From positions 5,990,602 to 6,054,601 of the forward strand of contig CM067077.1 of NCBI GenBank assembly GCA_033980235.1: 64,000 nucleotides of DNA. Direction: 5' to 3'. Source of the stretch: Diadema setosum. Its lineage: Eukaryota > Echinodermata > Echinoidea > Diadematoida > Diadematidae. Position 1 is the stretch's first letter; every line of letters starts with the position of its first letter. The position numbers and the translations under genes are program-made. The notes under the pieces were generated by a model that was given only the letters and a program-made list of their open reading frames with translations, was not told where the DNA came from and made no database searches. Positions 22,102 to 32,460 of this stretch are shown in pieces.

Positions 22102-23689
22102 AAAACAGACATTTTCATTGACGGTTTTGAAAATTTTGAGCATTTACTTTCTGCAAATTATCAAGAAACAGTGCAATCCGGGAGACACTGTGTGAACACG
22201 CATTAACGAAGCACCCCACTTTTATACGATGTCTAAACCGAGGCTAAAGTGAAACAGCTGTGTTCTCCATTTTATGCCTCAATCGATCGAAACTCAATTC
22301 GTCTTTTTACGTTAAAACCCACAGGGTTCCTTCTTTACCCAGCGGGTACATCTATGCAAAAATGTGTGATAGATGATTGAATTATTCCCCAATAAGGTTG
22401 AATTAAGATTTCGAAAGGCATGTGCCAGGTGAAATTTGGAAAAGGTCGGAGCACATCGTTTGGGGCCTTAATGAAGGCGGAACGTCAGTGGAGGAGTTAC
22501 AGCATAAAGAAGAAAATAATGTGCTTTTGTTACCATGTTGTACACGCCGTTGCACTGGTATGTGAAGAAGATGCACTATTTAACTCCAGCCCTGTACACT
22601 TTGTATCAGCCGGCACTCTGTTTTCACGATTTGAACAAAGAAAAGGCCTGAAAAATACATCTATTTGACCAAATTTTTATTATCATTAATTTTTCAGGGT
22701 GTCGTCTTAGAGATTACATCAGATTACAGGTCAATTGATCATCTCAGCCTTAAACTTCAGAAATCGTAATAACTTAAGTCCGTCCTTTCTTTCACATTTT
22801 ACTAAGATTATGCTTATCAAATGTGTTAAATCAGTTGATATGTGAGATGTGATTGTGACAATAACACATGTACCGTGCCCCTGCTTCCTCTGTCCTTGTT
22901 TCACGCAAACTTGATAAAAAGTGAACATGTTATCTTTGGAAGATATGAAACTACGTGATTAACTGAAAGCACGAAGCGCAATTTCAATCGCTGTGCGTAA
23001 AACGTCATAGCAAATCTTTAGCAGGCGGGGAAAGAATACATGCTCCTTCAGTAGACATGCAGTCCAATCAGCAATGGTATTCGGATGTGTTAGCATCGTC
23101 ATCAAGTGCACATGTACAATTTATACACACCCCCATTCACAAACACCGCATAATGTATGCAAGTTTCAATACAATGAATTGTTTATTAAACTCAGGGACG
23201 AACCTATAAGAGCATACAAAAGTGCACTGATGCAAGTTTGCTTGTAATTTGTGAGATGAAATGTTTTTCAACTTAATTTTGCAATACAAATTTCTTGCAT
23301 AAATGCATTAAGATACGATTCTTCATCATGGGTACGTAACAACTACTGTTATCTAACAACAAGACGGAGTCTTTCTATGAAGCCAAAATTACTGGAGTGC
23401 GAAAAGAGAGTCTTTACAATATACTTGCGGTGACGGGTACAACATATTCGGTCTATCAATGGTCGACATTCAACTATTGTTGACACTGATTTGAAATACA
23501 TGTCATCTACAATAGGTTTAAATATTATCCCTTCAAAGGCAGTATACATATTTCATTGACAATCTTGCAAGGTTCCCAAATCCGACGTTTGCACAGAAAT
23601 ATAGCGATATTCTTAGTTGATTGCTTCCATGACAAAAAAAGTGAGTTTTTTAAATTCATTTCAGTAAGTAATCAGTCAGTCTTTATTTG
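22102..23689. other. Unannotated stretch
   Basis: No repeat or gene recognised. Open frames are short and mutually overlapping. Confidence 0.5.
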
Positions 23690-23790
23690 ACTGCTTATCT
23701 ATTTCTGTATCACAATTTTTCTATAACTCTGCATGGAAAAATGTGATGTTGGAAATAAATTTTGACTTGAATTGAGTTGAAAAAGGGGTG
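23690..23790 (+). mobile_element. LINE-like 3' tail
   Basis: GGAAATAAATTTTGACTTGA followed by ATTGAGTTGA resembles the polyadenylation motif plus pentameric terminal repeat of a LINE 3' end. Only the tail is present. Confidence 0.35.
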
Positions 23791-23865
23791 TGGGTGTGGG
23801 GGTGCGTGTGCATGTGTGTGAGTGTGTGTGTATGTGAGTGTGTGCGTGTATGTGTGTGTGTTCAA
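23787..23865. repeat. (GT)n-rich microsatellite
   Basis: Imperfect GTGTGT with GGGTGTGG interruptions. It explains the Cys/Val-rich frame. Confidence 0.85.
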
Positions 23866-23918
23866 CAATTAATACTTTGTAGTCTAGGGATGTCAAAAAA
23901 TAAAACCGTCAACATTCG

Positions 23919-23942
23919 ACTTCGACTTCGACTTCGACTCGT
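23919..23942. repeat. (CGACTT)n hexanucleotide repeat
   Basis: CGACTTCGACTTCGACTT is present in four near-perfect copies. Confidence 0.9.
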
Positions 23943-23970
23943 CTTCAACAGAAGGTTGGTTAGATTTCTT

Positions 23971-24006
23971 AGCCCCCCCCCCCCTCCCTCCCCCCCCTCC
24001 CCCCCC

Positions 24007-24039
<33 letters not shown>

Positions 24040-24040
24040 A
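23971..24040. repeat. 70-bp C-rich homopolymer tract
   Basis: Almost pure cytosine with a few T interruptions. The proline-rich plus frame and the glycine-rich minus frames across it are homopolymer translations and not genes. Confidence 0.95.
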
Positions 24041-25500
24041 CCGCTTCGTCTCTCTCCTTCACCCCCTTGCGGGCTGATCGAATTCGAGCTGCCGACCCCC
24101 AACTTTTGCCATCGCGTCCCTCTCGGTTTGCTTCCGCTCCAGCGGATCATATTTTTTTCCCCACATCGAGGCGCTCTACCTATCTTCAGATACTTGGAAG
24201 GCTAATCGGCCACGTCATATCGGAGCAGGGTGTGAAATTCCCCTCGTGCCCTGGTATTTCTGAATCATTTATGGGTTACGCGTGTTTTCCGATCCTTGTG
24301 GTTCTCTTACCCTGCTCCTTCCCCCCCCCCCCGGTCCGCCACAAAGATAACCAAAAGAAAAAAAATGAAGCAAAGCATTGATTATAAAAGAGGCGAACAC
24401 GCACCAGGGGCACTGGGGTATCATAACAAAGTTTCTTCTTATTTTGATTTCATTACAGCTAAGACGATTACTTTTCATGAAAGGTAGTCCGTAGAGCTTG
24501 CATTAACGAGTTTGCCAGGCTACATTATATTGATAAGACGTGCCGTGAAGTTTTTATTTCTGTATAGTGATAATTCTGCACCATGTTATTGCAGGCACGC
24601 TCATGTCTTATGGCTTAACTCTGACAATGCGATTACAATGTGATTGAGAGTCGTTCATAGTATTCTTAATCCAAACTTCCATGGAAGTTTGATAAGGCTG
24701 TACGTACTATATAAATACCTAATTTCTTTCGATACCAACGGATGCTCACTCTCATTAGACATTTCCGTTGAGGGTATTTTACCAGGAACATACACGGTCG
24801 AATTCAATAGAGAATACAATAATTATGAGACTAGGATATAATAGTACGTGCATGCTTCGATTGCAGTGATCATGGCACTGTGCAAACGTGTATATAGAGA
24901 CGCACGAGAGAAGAACGAATATCATGCGGGAAGAGATGATATAAAAAATGGAACGATTATGATGACAAAATGAGAATGATATCTAGGGCAATTTCATCAC
25001 TGTTAAAACCACTCTTGTATAGAGGTCATCAACAACTCATTAAACCGTGCAGTCTCTGTCTACCCTTCCCAGCACTTGGGTCTAAAAGAGGCTTTATGAG
25101 CAAAAAAGCTTTGTAGAAACTAGACAAGAGTCACAATTGTGTTTCTCGTATTAGAGTCTAGAGCAAGCATGAAAACTCTTTTCTGTAGCGTTCCGGCAAA
25201 AGCGGGAATAAGAAAGAGCACAAAAAAAAGTTTGTCTTTTTTAATTTCAAAGCTTCATTTAATCGAGAATGTACGTTAAGGAAGGCAGAGGTTTGTGCAT
25301 GGCCTTCTCTAAAATCTAATTTTGTCTTTTCTCTCTCTCTCTCTCTCTCTCTTCCAGCTACAACTGCCGCTTTTGAAGTGACGGTTTATCACCCCCCCCC
25401 CTATGTCAAGCTTATGGTATTCATGGTACGAACTCAGAACCATCGGGAATTCATATCGAGAAGATATTGGAAAACATTTGCACCTACTTTTATTAGTTCT
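24041..25500. other. Unannotated stretch
   Basis: Poly-C at 24320-24332 and 25391-25400, (CT)n at 25328-25352. No gene supported. Confidence 0.5.
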
Positions 25501-25770
25501 CTATTCATATTTGAAAGACACATATTCTTTACATCGTGCTCTGATTAGAAATTCATCGTAACCCAGCAATGTGCATTGTGCACTATGAGACGAGAGCTCG
25601 TCGATAAGCCAGTCGGGCAGATCCCGGCGTGCCTTAGCGAATGCAATGTTTCCACTTTCACTGGCAAGTTTAGATTCCAACTTCAGCTTTACTGGTTTAT
25701 CCCCGGGGGAAAAATAACGCCTCCTTTCATCTGCATGCCACCCGCGTAGATTAAGCAAAAAGAGCGCCAT
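25501..25770 (-). CDS. Weak candidate 89-codon ORF, unknown
   Basis: Unlike most frames in the window this one is not repeat-derived. Its composition is balanced (for example RRDLPDWLIDELSSHSAQC), and its ATG sits in a good context, ATAAATGGCG, directly after an in-frame TAA. It shows no domain I recognise, no signal peptide and no splice signals. In 64 kb an 89-codon frame is expected by chance, so I regard it as probably non-coding. The flanking 25780-25935 is also CpG-bearing and may be a conserved non-coding block. Confidence 0.12.
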   Translation of the reverse strand: MALFLLNLRGWHADERRRYFSPGDKPVKLKLESKLASESGNIAFAKARRDLPDWLIDELSSHSAQCTLLGYDEFLIRARCKEYVSFKYE

Positions 25771-26015
25771 TTATAGTGCGTTGACTTCGTTTTGCCGCTT
25801 AAACATTCGGAGACGGAGTAACGGCACACGCACTCCACGGACTGATTGCCCAATCGTTAAATAAAGCAAAGTGGTGTTGTGTTTCACCCGAGCGTCTTTA
25901 ACATGATTCGTCTGCGACCGCCCAGACACAAATGACCTCTTGGGATTGGAGAAATTATTCAGACAAAAACAAAAACAAAAAAGAAGAAAAAGAGAAAAAA
26001 TTTTTGCTGTCTATA

Positions 26016-26049
26016 AAAGTGGTGCAAGTTTATGCAGCATCAATACAAG
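26016..26049. repeat. 34-bp target site duplication, left copy
   Basis: AAAGTGGTGCAAGTTTATGC and the following 14 bases recur at 26272-26305 with two mismatches, flanking the LINE fragment between them. Confidence 0.85.
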
Positions 26050-26202
26050 TACTAAGATTTTGTACTGCAACAGCCTCAATAAATTTAAGTCTGAACTGAA
26101 GACTTATCTTTTCCAGCGTCTATATGAATGATGTGTGACACACTGTGGGAGCCGGGCGCCTTTGAATGTTTCTACAGATAAATGGCGCTATATAAATGCT
26201 GT

Positions 26203-26251
<49 letters not shown>

Positions 26252-26271
26252 ACATCATCAGCATCATCTTT
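26050..26271 (+). mobile_element. 5'-truncated LINE 3' end with (CAT)n tail
   Basis: A short C-terminal frame ends NKFKSELKTYLFQRLYE then stop (about 26081-26131), which I recognise as the typical FKSxLKTYLF terminus of CR1/RTE-like LINE ORF2 proteins. It is followed by a short 3' UTR containing GGCGCTATATAAATGCTG and a (CAT)n terminal repeat at about 26204-26268. The 34-bp direct repeats on both sides mark the exact insertion. Everything upstream in ORF2 is missing, so it is a dead-on-arrival copy. Confidence 0.75.
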
Positions 26272-26305
26272 AAAGTGGTGCAAGTTTATGCAGCATTAAT
26301 ATAAG
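26272..26305. repeat. 34-bp target site duplication, right copy
   Basis: Matches 26016-26049 with two substitutions. Confidence 0.85.
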
Positions 26306-26776
26306 AAGGTTTTATATGGAGTGATGAAACAATAGGATCTGTGAATGTCAAGCTACTATGTCGTCACAGCGTGTCTCGATACCGACCAAACGTTAATTTC
26401 AACAAGATGGCGTCCTTCTGATCTTCCTTCGGTCGTTTACTCATTCTTTTCTCTTTTCTTTTTTTTTTCTGTCTCTCTCGCTTTCTTCTTTCTCTCTCTC
26501 TCTTTCAGAAGTTAGTATTAGGAACGCTCAAAACTAATGTTTGTTTTCAGATTGACAGTGGTCTGTGGGGGGGGGGGGGTGGGCCTGTCAAGAAGAAGAA
26601 AAATGAGAATAACAGTAAACGATTCGTTCCCTCATTCATAAGATATAATTCGCTATGTCATATTTTTAAGCATGCTGGTGCACTTATTTTCTGAAAGAAG
26701 CCTGAAAACTATAAGCTATGGCTAACGTGTCCCCCCAAAGGCAGTTTTGTTTCAAGTCAGAGTTTGGTTGTCGTGA

Positions 26777-26812
26777 TCCGGACATCGTTCCGGACATCGT
26801 TCCGGACATCGC
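26777..26812. repeat. 12-bp tandem repeat, three copies
   Basis: TCCGGACATCGT is repeated three times, the last with a final C. Confidence 0.9.
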
Positions 26813-26881
26813 CGCTGGAAGCTCCTTTGCAGGCTGAACGTTCTGACCTCTTGAACACGACCATGTCAGCTCACAGATTGT

Positions 26882-27050
26882 ACAGTGCACTCCCGTTATT
26901 ACGAACACGCTTTTAACGAAATTCCGGTTACAACAAATCATTATAAAAAAAAAAAATCAAGCCGCAACATAAACCGCTCTATGTTTATTACTGTTTATTT
27001 GTTCGGTAATAACGAAATTTCGATATAACGAAAGAAAATTGCCGGTCCCT
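26882..27050. mobile_element. Truncated TAACGAA-type miniature DNA element
   Basis: CAGTGCACTCCCGTTATTACGAACACG followed by TTTTAACGAAATTCCGG (quoted in parts) matches the reverse complement of the right end of the element at 52755-52965. The right end appears lost where the SINE at 27056 begins. Confidence 0.55.
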
Positions 27051-27055
27051 CGGAC

Positions 27056-27390
27056 AGGGCGGTGAGTTGGCTCAGTCGGTAGCGCGTCTGCCTCACGATC
27101 CTAAGGGCCTGGGTTCGAACCCGAGTCTGGACTGAGCAATGTTGTGTGTAAGCATACCGTCCCCTCTAGCAAGAGGCAAAACACTCTGTCCCTCGGATAG
27201 GACACAAAATGGAGGTCCTGTGTATCAGAGAGTAACAACTCATGCACCTAAACGATCCCACTTCATTCATTCATCGCAAAGAGCAGGGTGTTTAACCCGG
27301 TGAAGTGGTCCCACCTCACATCCAACTGGACTCCATGGAAGACCAGCTTAACGTAGCTGAATATGGGCTATCCAGCCATCTTCTCAGATG
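27056..27390 (+). mobile_element. tRNA-derived SINE, copy 1 (~335 bp)
   Basis: The head contains a RNA polymerase III A-box-like TGGCTCAGTCGG and a B-box GGTTCGAACCC at tRNA spacing, so it would be transcribed from an internal promoter (established for tRNA SINEs). A ~260-bp body follows, ending GGGCTATCCAGCC and a short AAAC-rich tail (27391-27420). It is not a functional tRNA, because the acceptor stem does not pair and the unit is far too long. A second copy in opposite orientation lies at 29796-30130. Confidence 0.85.
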
Positions 27391-27420
27391 GAAATTTACA
27401 AACAAACAAAACAAACAAAA

Positions 27421-29058
27421 CTTCATTACAAAGGGAGTCCACATTACTCACTTATGGCACAGGGCGTGCTTTTGCGAGAAGAGTGTTTTCTTTTAAGAGA
27501 GTTGTGGCGTCGTTAACTGGCATAGGGTTTATGACTGAGCTGTTCAAACCCAAGATTACAATTCAAGTTACAAGGAGATTCAAACTAAAACAGAAAATTG
27601 ATATTTGTGATAGACTGTATAATTTTTTTTCTCACTCTTAGTGCTTTCTTTGGAAAATCCCTGCCTACAGATAAAGATTCCAACAAAGCAATGCGACAGA
27701 TGAGGTATTTCTATTTTCCAGACATGTAAGCGGCAACAAAGGTGACATCATACACACACACACACAAGCGCCCCCCCCCCACACACACACACATCGGCAC
27801 GTAAAATACTATTCAGCACGGCAAGCCCTCAGACTCCCAATAATCAAAGTGTTTCATAGGGCGAATATCTCTCGACTGTTCTCAGGCCGGTAAGCCCCCT
27901 CTGAAGTCAGAGGTGCCCCAGTGCAAACAACTGCAGCAAGTTCTCACCCGAGTAGAAGGCGGCAAAAATAGCAGACGACATTGCCATTAGCCTTTATGGT
28001 CCCAAGAGGTGGGAATATCGCCCAATCCCACGTTGCATATTTTAGCACATTCCGTCTGGTCGGGCGATCAGAAAGTCCCGTTTTTCACGCGGGAGCCCCC
28101 GTCACTTCATTACTTTGCAATAACAGCAACATCATTTTCTTCGAATATCATGGAAGCAATGGCAAGATTGGGAAAGCAGCTACCACATCAACTTTGAAGT
28201 TTTCGTGGGGTGCCTCTTCATTGGGGGTACCCGCAATCTTTTGTATTATTGTTCTTGTTTGGCCTTGGCCTGTAAACGTTAATGTTTTCGCCTGTAAATC
28301 AGCGAAGAAAAAGCGAGGGACATAGGTTCGTTTAGAACAAGGTTCTAATTAGCTATACTTAAGACCATGTCACTTTGGGATTTGGAAAACAATCATTTTC
28401 GATTGCGGTCAGTTCTGGTTTTTGTTTTTGTTTTTGTTTTTGCTTTTCTTCCGTTTTTCATATTCCTTCACTCTTAAGCAAAACAATTGAGCAAAACATC
28501 ATGACGTTCCATGCCCCTGCCCCACCGAGAAACGTAGACTATTTAATATATTGACATTTTAGGGGCTTGAACACAATCTTTGTTGATCGCTGGTAACCAG
28601 ACGTTATAGAGGCACATGACAACTACAATTCGCTTGTAATGTGTTACTTTTTTTTCTTGACACGTTAATATCATAGTCAGTGCGTTGCATGTTTTTTACG
28701 AGTTTAATAGCATTGGCATGCATGCTGTGTCATGTTTGGCGAACTTATCCCCCCCCCCCCCCCATTTCACAATCATCAATACAACATAATGATACTCACA
28801 ACTCGATTACAAGGGGTGACGCTATGTCGCGTCACGCTTAACACATTTTGGGATATCAGAAGATATTAGTTTAGCCCTGAAGTGACGATAGTCTTCTAAC
28901 ATAAGCCATAATGCCCCCAGTAAATTACAATGGTCATTACGACTTCCCTGGGAAGTGGGGACTTGGAAGGGGAAATTAGCCACAAGATACAAATCAACTA
29001 TTGAAAATGGATTCAAGTTTAAAAAGGGAGCATTTTTATTCCTGTCATCATCTCTAAT
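27421..29058. other. Unannotated stretch
   Basis: CA/poly-C tract near 27752-27792, (GTTTTT)n at 28415-28442, poly-C at 28749-28762. Overlapping frames at 27981-28325 have no recognised domain. No gene supported. Confidence 0.5.
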
Positions 29059-29290
29059 GGGGGCGCTGTGGCATAGTGGATAAGACTCCCGACTCCCACT
29101 CTGAGGGCCCGAGTTTGATTCCCGCCCAGTGCTTACGTCTTTGGACGGGATGCCTTTGTCCACCATGTCCCTCTCAACCCAGGTTTATAAATGAGTGCCT
29201 GGCAACGCTAGGATAATTCAGTTCAATTCAGTTCAGTTCAGTTCAATTCGATTCAATTCAATTCAATTTAATTCAATTCAACTGAATTAA
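29059..29290 (+). mobile_element. tRNA-derived SINE, second family, with (TTCAG/TTCAA)n tail
   Basis: GGGGGCGCTGTGGCATAGTG carries an A-box-like TGGCATAGTGG, and GAGTTTGATTCCCGC is a diverged B-box about 40 bp later. The unit ends in a TTCAG/TTCAA pentamer run at 29216-29285. That tail resembles the LINE-like tails elsewhere in the window, suggesting the SINE borrows a LINE 3' end. Confidence 0.7.
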
Positions 29291-29339
29291 TAATAATGGC
29301 TGGGCCCTTTGGTAGAGCAGTGACATAACTGAAGAGGCG

Positions 29340-29480
29340 CATCCTGGATGAACAAGGCCTTCTTCTTCTTCATCTTTTCATTATTATCATTATTATTATT
29401 ACCATCATCATCATTATTATCATAATCATTATTATTACCATTATCATTGTTGTAATCATCATTATAATGATAACTATACT
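29340..29480. repeat. (ATT/ATC)n trinucleotide microsatellite
   Basis: CTTCTTCTTC followed by ATTATTATC and CATCATCATT repeats. It produces the Ile/Met-rich minus-strand frame. Confidence 0.9.
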
Positions 29481-29795
29481 TCTGCTATTGCGACTATAAT
29501 GTTGACATTTTTGTCTTTGTGTGTAATCAATACGTTTATACAATATATCATATCTAGATATGTAATATTCTTTGTGTCTCAAAAAGCACGGTTACGTAAT
29601 CGATTTATCATAGTCATCGCGAGGACTGTTCACAATATACACAATATCTTCAGGCATGAGAATCAGCTGACACAGAAGTAAAAGGGCGTGAGATATACCA
29701 GTACATACTCTTACACTATACACTGACGACAAGTTAGCAGCGAGTTTGATGTCTACATATATCACAGTTGTGATTGATAACTGATAACTGTTGTT

Positions 29796-30130
29796 CATCT
29801 GTGACGATGGCTGGATAGCCCATATTCAGCTACACTAAGCTGGTCTTCCATGGGGTCCAGTTGGATGTGAGGTGGGACCACTTCACCGGGTTAAACACCC
29901 TGCTCTTTGCGATGAATGAATGAAGCGGGATCTTTTACGTGCATTGAGTTGTGACTCCCTCATACACGGGACCTCCATTTTATGTCCTTTCCGAGGGACA
30001 GAGTGTTTTGCCTCTTGCTAGAGGGGACGGTATGATTACACACAACATTGCTCAGTCCAGACTCGGGTTCGAACCCGGGCCCTTAGGATCGTGAGGCAGA
30101 CGCGCTACCGCCTGAGCCAACTCACCGCCC
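29796..30130 (-). mobile_element. tRNA-derived SINE, copy 2 (~335 bp), inverted
   Basis: The reverse complement matches the SINE at 27056-27390 over its full length, including the A- and B-boxes (CCGCCTGAGCCAACTC and GGGTTCGAACCCG on the plus strand) and the GGCTGGATAGCCC terminus. By eye the two differ by a few per cent. Confidence 0.85.
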
Positions 30131-31044
30131 ATGGAGAAATTACAGCAATGGTTTCAAGATTAGTATTGAGATGGAAACCACAGCCAAAAGGTAAAGAACA
30201 CAAACAAAGAAAACGCCATTCCAAGGATTTCAGTTAACACATTTAATACGAAAGAGTGATTCTGCCATTGTGAACTGAAGGCCATCATGGCATATCATCA
30301 AGCAAATACATATTTGAGGTTGTTTGGGAGGAAAGGCATTGAGATGTAATCAAGTTTTGCCAGGGACACGACTGGATCAGGGTAATAGAAATAACGCAAC
30401 TTTGATGATTACCTGAAATAATGATCGTAACGCTATTTTCATGATAGTATTAACCCTCATATGACAATGTTATGATGATATAGTTCTATTAAGGCCCAGG
30501 GTGGCCCCTGTGTGTGTTCGGCGCTGCTCTCCCAAAGTCAGAGTTTTCACAGCAGCATCGATCTCTATAGGTACCCGACTTCACACCTTGTGTCAAACTG
30601 AACACAGTGGGGATCAACTATCTTGTTCTGGGCTGTAGGCACTGGGCTATGTTCGTAGTCAGGGCCTCCTGGATATCGGTCATAAGCCTTCTCCGCAATG
30701 ACAAAGGGTTTCACTTTTTATCCATTACTGTTTCATTTGTTTTTCATAATTGTATCGAGAAAATGCGTGTAGTTTAAGTGTAAAATTTATGATTAGGCAA
30801 TGATAAAAAAAAAATTATAGAACATGTCGGTGGCTGAAGTAACAAGGAACGCAGAAGAATGATATAAATGAAGGCAACTTCTAATAGATAAATAATTGCT
30901 CTTTTAATGTGTGAGTAGAATATCGTTTTACTTAAATCATATCTTAGAACAATAATATTCAACAATAAAAGGATGGGTCTCCATGGGAAAAGGTAACTGT
31001 AACATAATGGTAACGCAAACTTTTCAAATAATGTGTTTCCGCGT
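30131..31044. other. Unannotated stretch
   Basis: Contains a more GC-rich segment at 30490-30700 (GCGCTGCTCTCCCAAAGTCA...) that may be an old repeat, but I cannot name it. No gene supported. Confidence 0.4.
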
Positions 31045-31215
31045 GTAAATCTCATATTCCTGATTTCCCATTACTTTCCCGCAATCTGGGCTTTTTGCTT
31101 GCGACGTATCTCTAGAGGCAACGAGGAGGTCATTAATTCTTACGCGAGTTCTAAGATGAATGGAGCTAACCGAGCTCCTGCTCGGCTGTACATCATCGTT
31201 TGCTGGTTGTGACAT
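31045..31215. other. Non-repetitive block; candidate conserved non-coding DNA
   Basis: CpG-bearing unique sequence with a TCATTAATTC homeodomain-like core and GAGCTAACCGAGCTCCTGCTCGGC dyads (in parts). A 63-codon minus frame crosses it without a recognisable domain. Confidence 0.25.
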
Positions 31216-31834
31216 TTCTCAGCATTTTAAGTGGAATCATAACTCCTTTCTAACATGAATAAGAACAAAATGGATATTGCTGAAAATGGAAAGGTACAAC
31301 GAGTTTCCCAATCAAGGATCACGTTGGTCCACCTCGCAGGACTATATTAAATTATCACACTTCCTCCAATCTACCCCCCCATTCCATGATGTGTGACGCA
31401 AAACCATTCAAATCATAATCAGATCTCTTCGCCGAGGAAGAAAGGTTATTCATCGCAACAGTGTTTAACCCACGGCATTTATTACTTCAATTACGATCCA
31501 TTACTGTCCAGAGTATTTTCCCTCCTTTTTTCCCCGTCATTCCTTCGTCTTTTGTCCAGCGACAGAACACGTTTCAAATGAAGTACTCCACTGTAGCTCT
31601 TTTAACATTGTCAGCAGAATCTCAAAAGGCCCTAGTGTGAGGAAGCATTCTCTCGTGAATGGTGTCTTAGAAAGGGGAGACCTGAGAGAGAAAGGGGGGG
31701 GGGTGGAAGAGAACTTGGTAGTGGGATCGTAAAATTTCATCAATCTTACCACCTTAACCCAGGGCCGAAAAGAGAGCGTGTGGAAGAATATGGAGCAGAG
31801 AAATGGAGCAAGGGGTTGACGCAAGAGAAAATGC

Positions 31835-31837
<3 letters not shown>

Positions 31838-31884
<47 letters not shown>

Positions 31885-32090
31885 AAGAGAGACAGATAGA
31901 GAGAGAAAGACAGGGGAAAATGGAAAGTGTTTATGTCTGTAGGTTGATCTTATGTCATTTTTTTGTTTGTGTGTTTTTGAGTGAGTTGTGTGTGTGAGCA
32001 TGTGTGTGTGACAGAGAGGGATGGGAGAGAGAGAGAGAGAGAGAGAGAGTAGGAGAGAAAGAGAGGGAGAGAGAGAGAGAGAGTAGAAGA
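31838..32090. repeat. (GA)n microsatellites with intervening GT-rich DNA
   Basis: GA runs at 31838-31900 and 32022-32084, with GTGTGTGAGC in between. Explains the Ser/Leu-rich minus frames. Confidence 0.9.
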
Positions 32091-32329
32091 ATATTATACA
32101 GGAGGTCTATAGCTCCACGTGAAGATATGACATTTGAAATACAAGAAGAAGTAATACCTTGACAAGATCCCGGGAAAATTTTCGGCAAGCGAGACGGGGA
32201 AAACTCCTATGAGACACGGTTGCACTATTTCCCCCTTTTCATTCTTACCGAGTTCTCTGATTGCGTTTCGCCCTATAGTAGCTCTCCCTGCAAAGTGGAT
32301 TTGACAATAAACTCATCACTACCAGCACG

Positions 32330-32460
32330 CAAAATCGTATCCTATAAATCTAATTCCTGCCGCCTATGTCGGGGGGAGTGCTCCCCGTCCGAAAACCCCG
32401 GCCTCCGCACTGCCGAAACTCGGCCGAAACAGGGGGAAAAGCGAAACGAGCCCAAATTAC
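32330..32460. other. Small CpG-rich island
   Basis: GCCGCCTATGTCGGGGGGAG through CCCGTCCGAAAACCCCGG and CTCGGCCGAAACAGG is far richer in G+C and CpG than its surroundings. Several short frames overlap here, none with a domain. Could be a promoter or enhancer remnant. Confidence 0.25.

Noticed and set aside
23788..24381. 197-codon proline-rich frame, the second longest in the window
   Set aside because: It is generated by the GT repeat and the 70-base C tract.
27060..27140. Possible functional tRNA gene
   Set aside because: A and B boxes are present, but the cloverleaf ends do not pair and the unit continues as a 335-bp SINE with a second copy.
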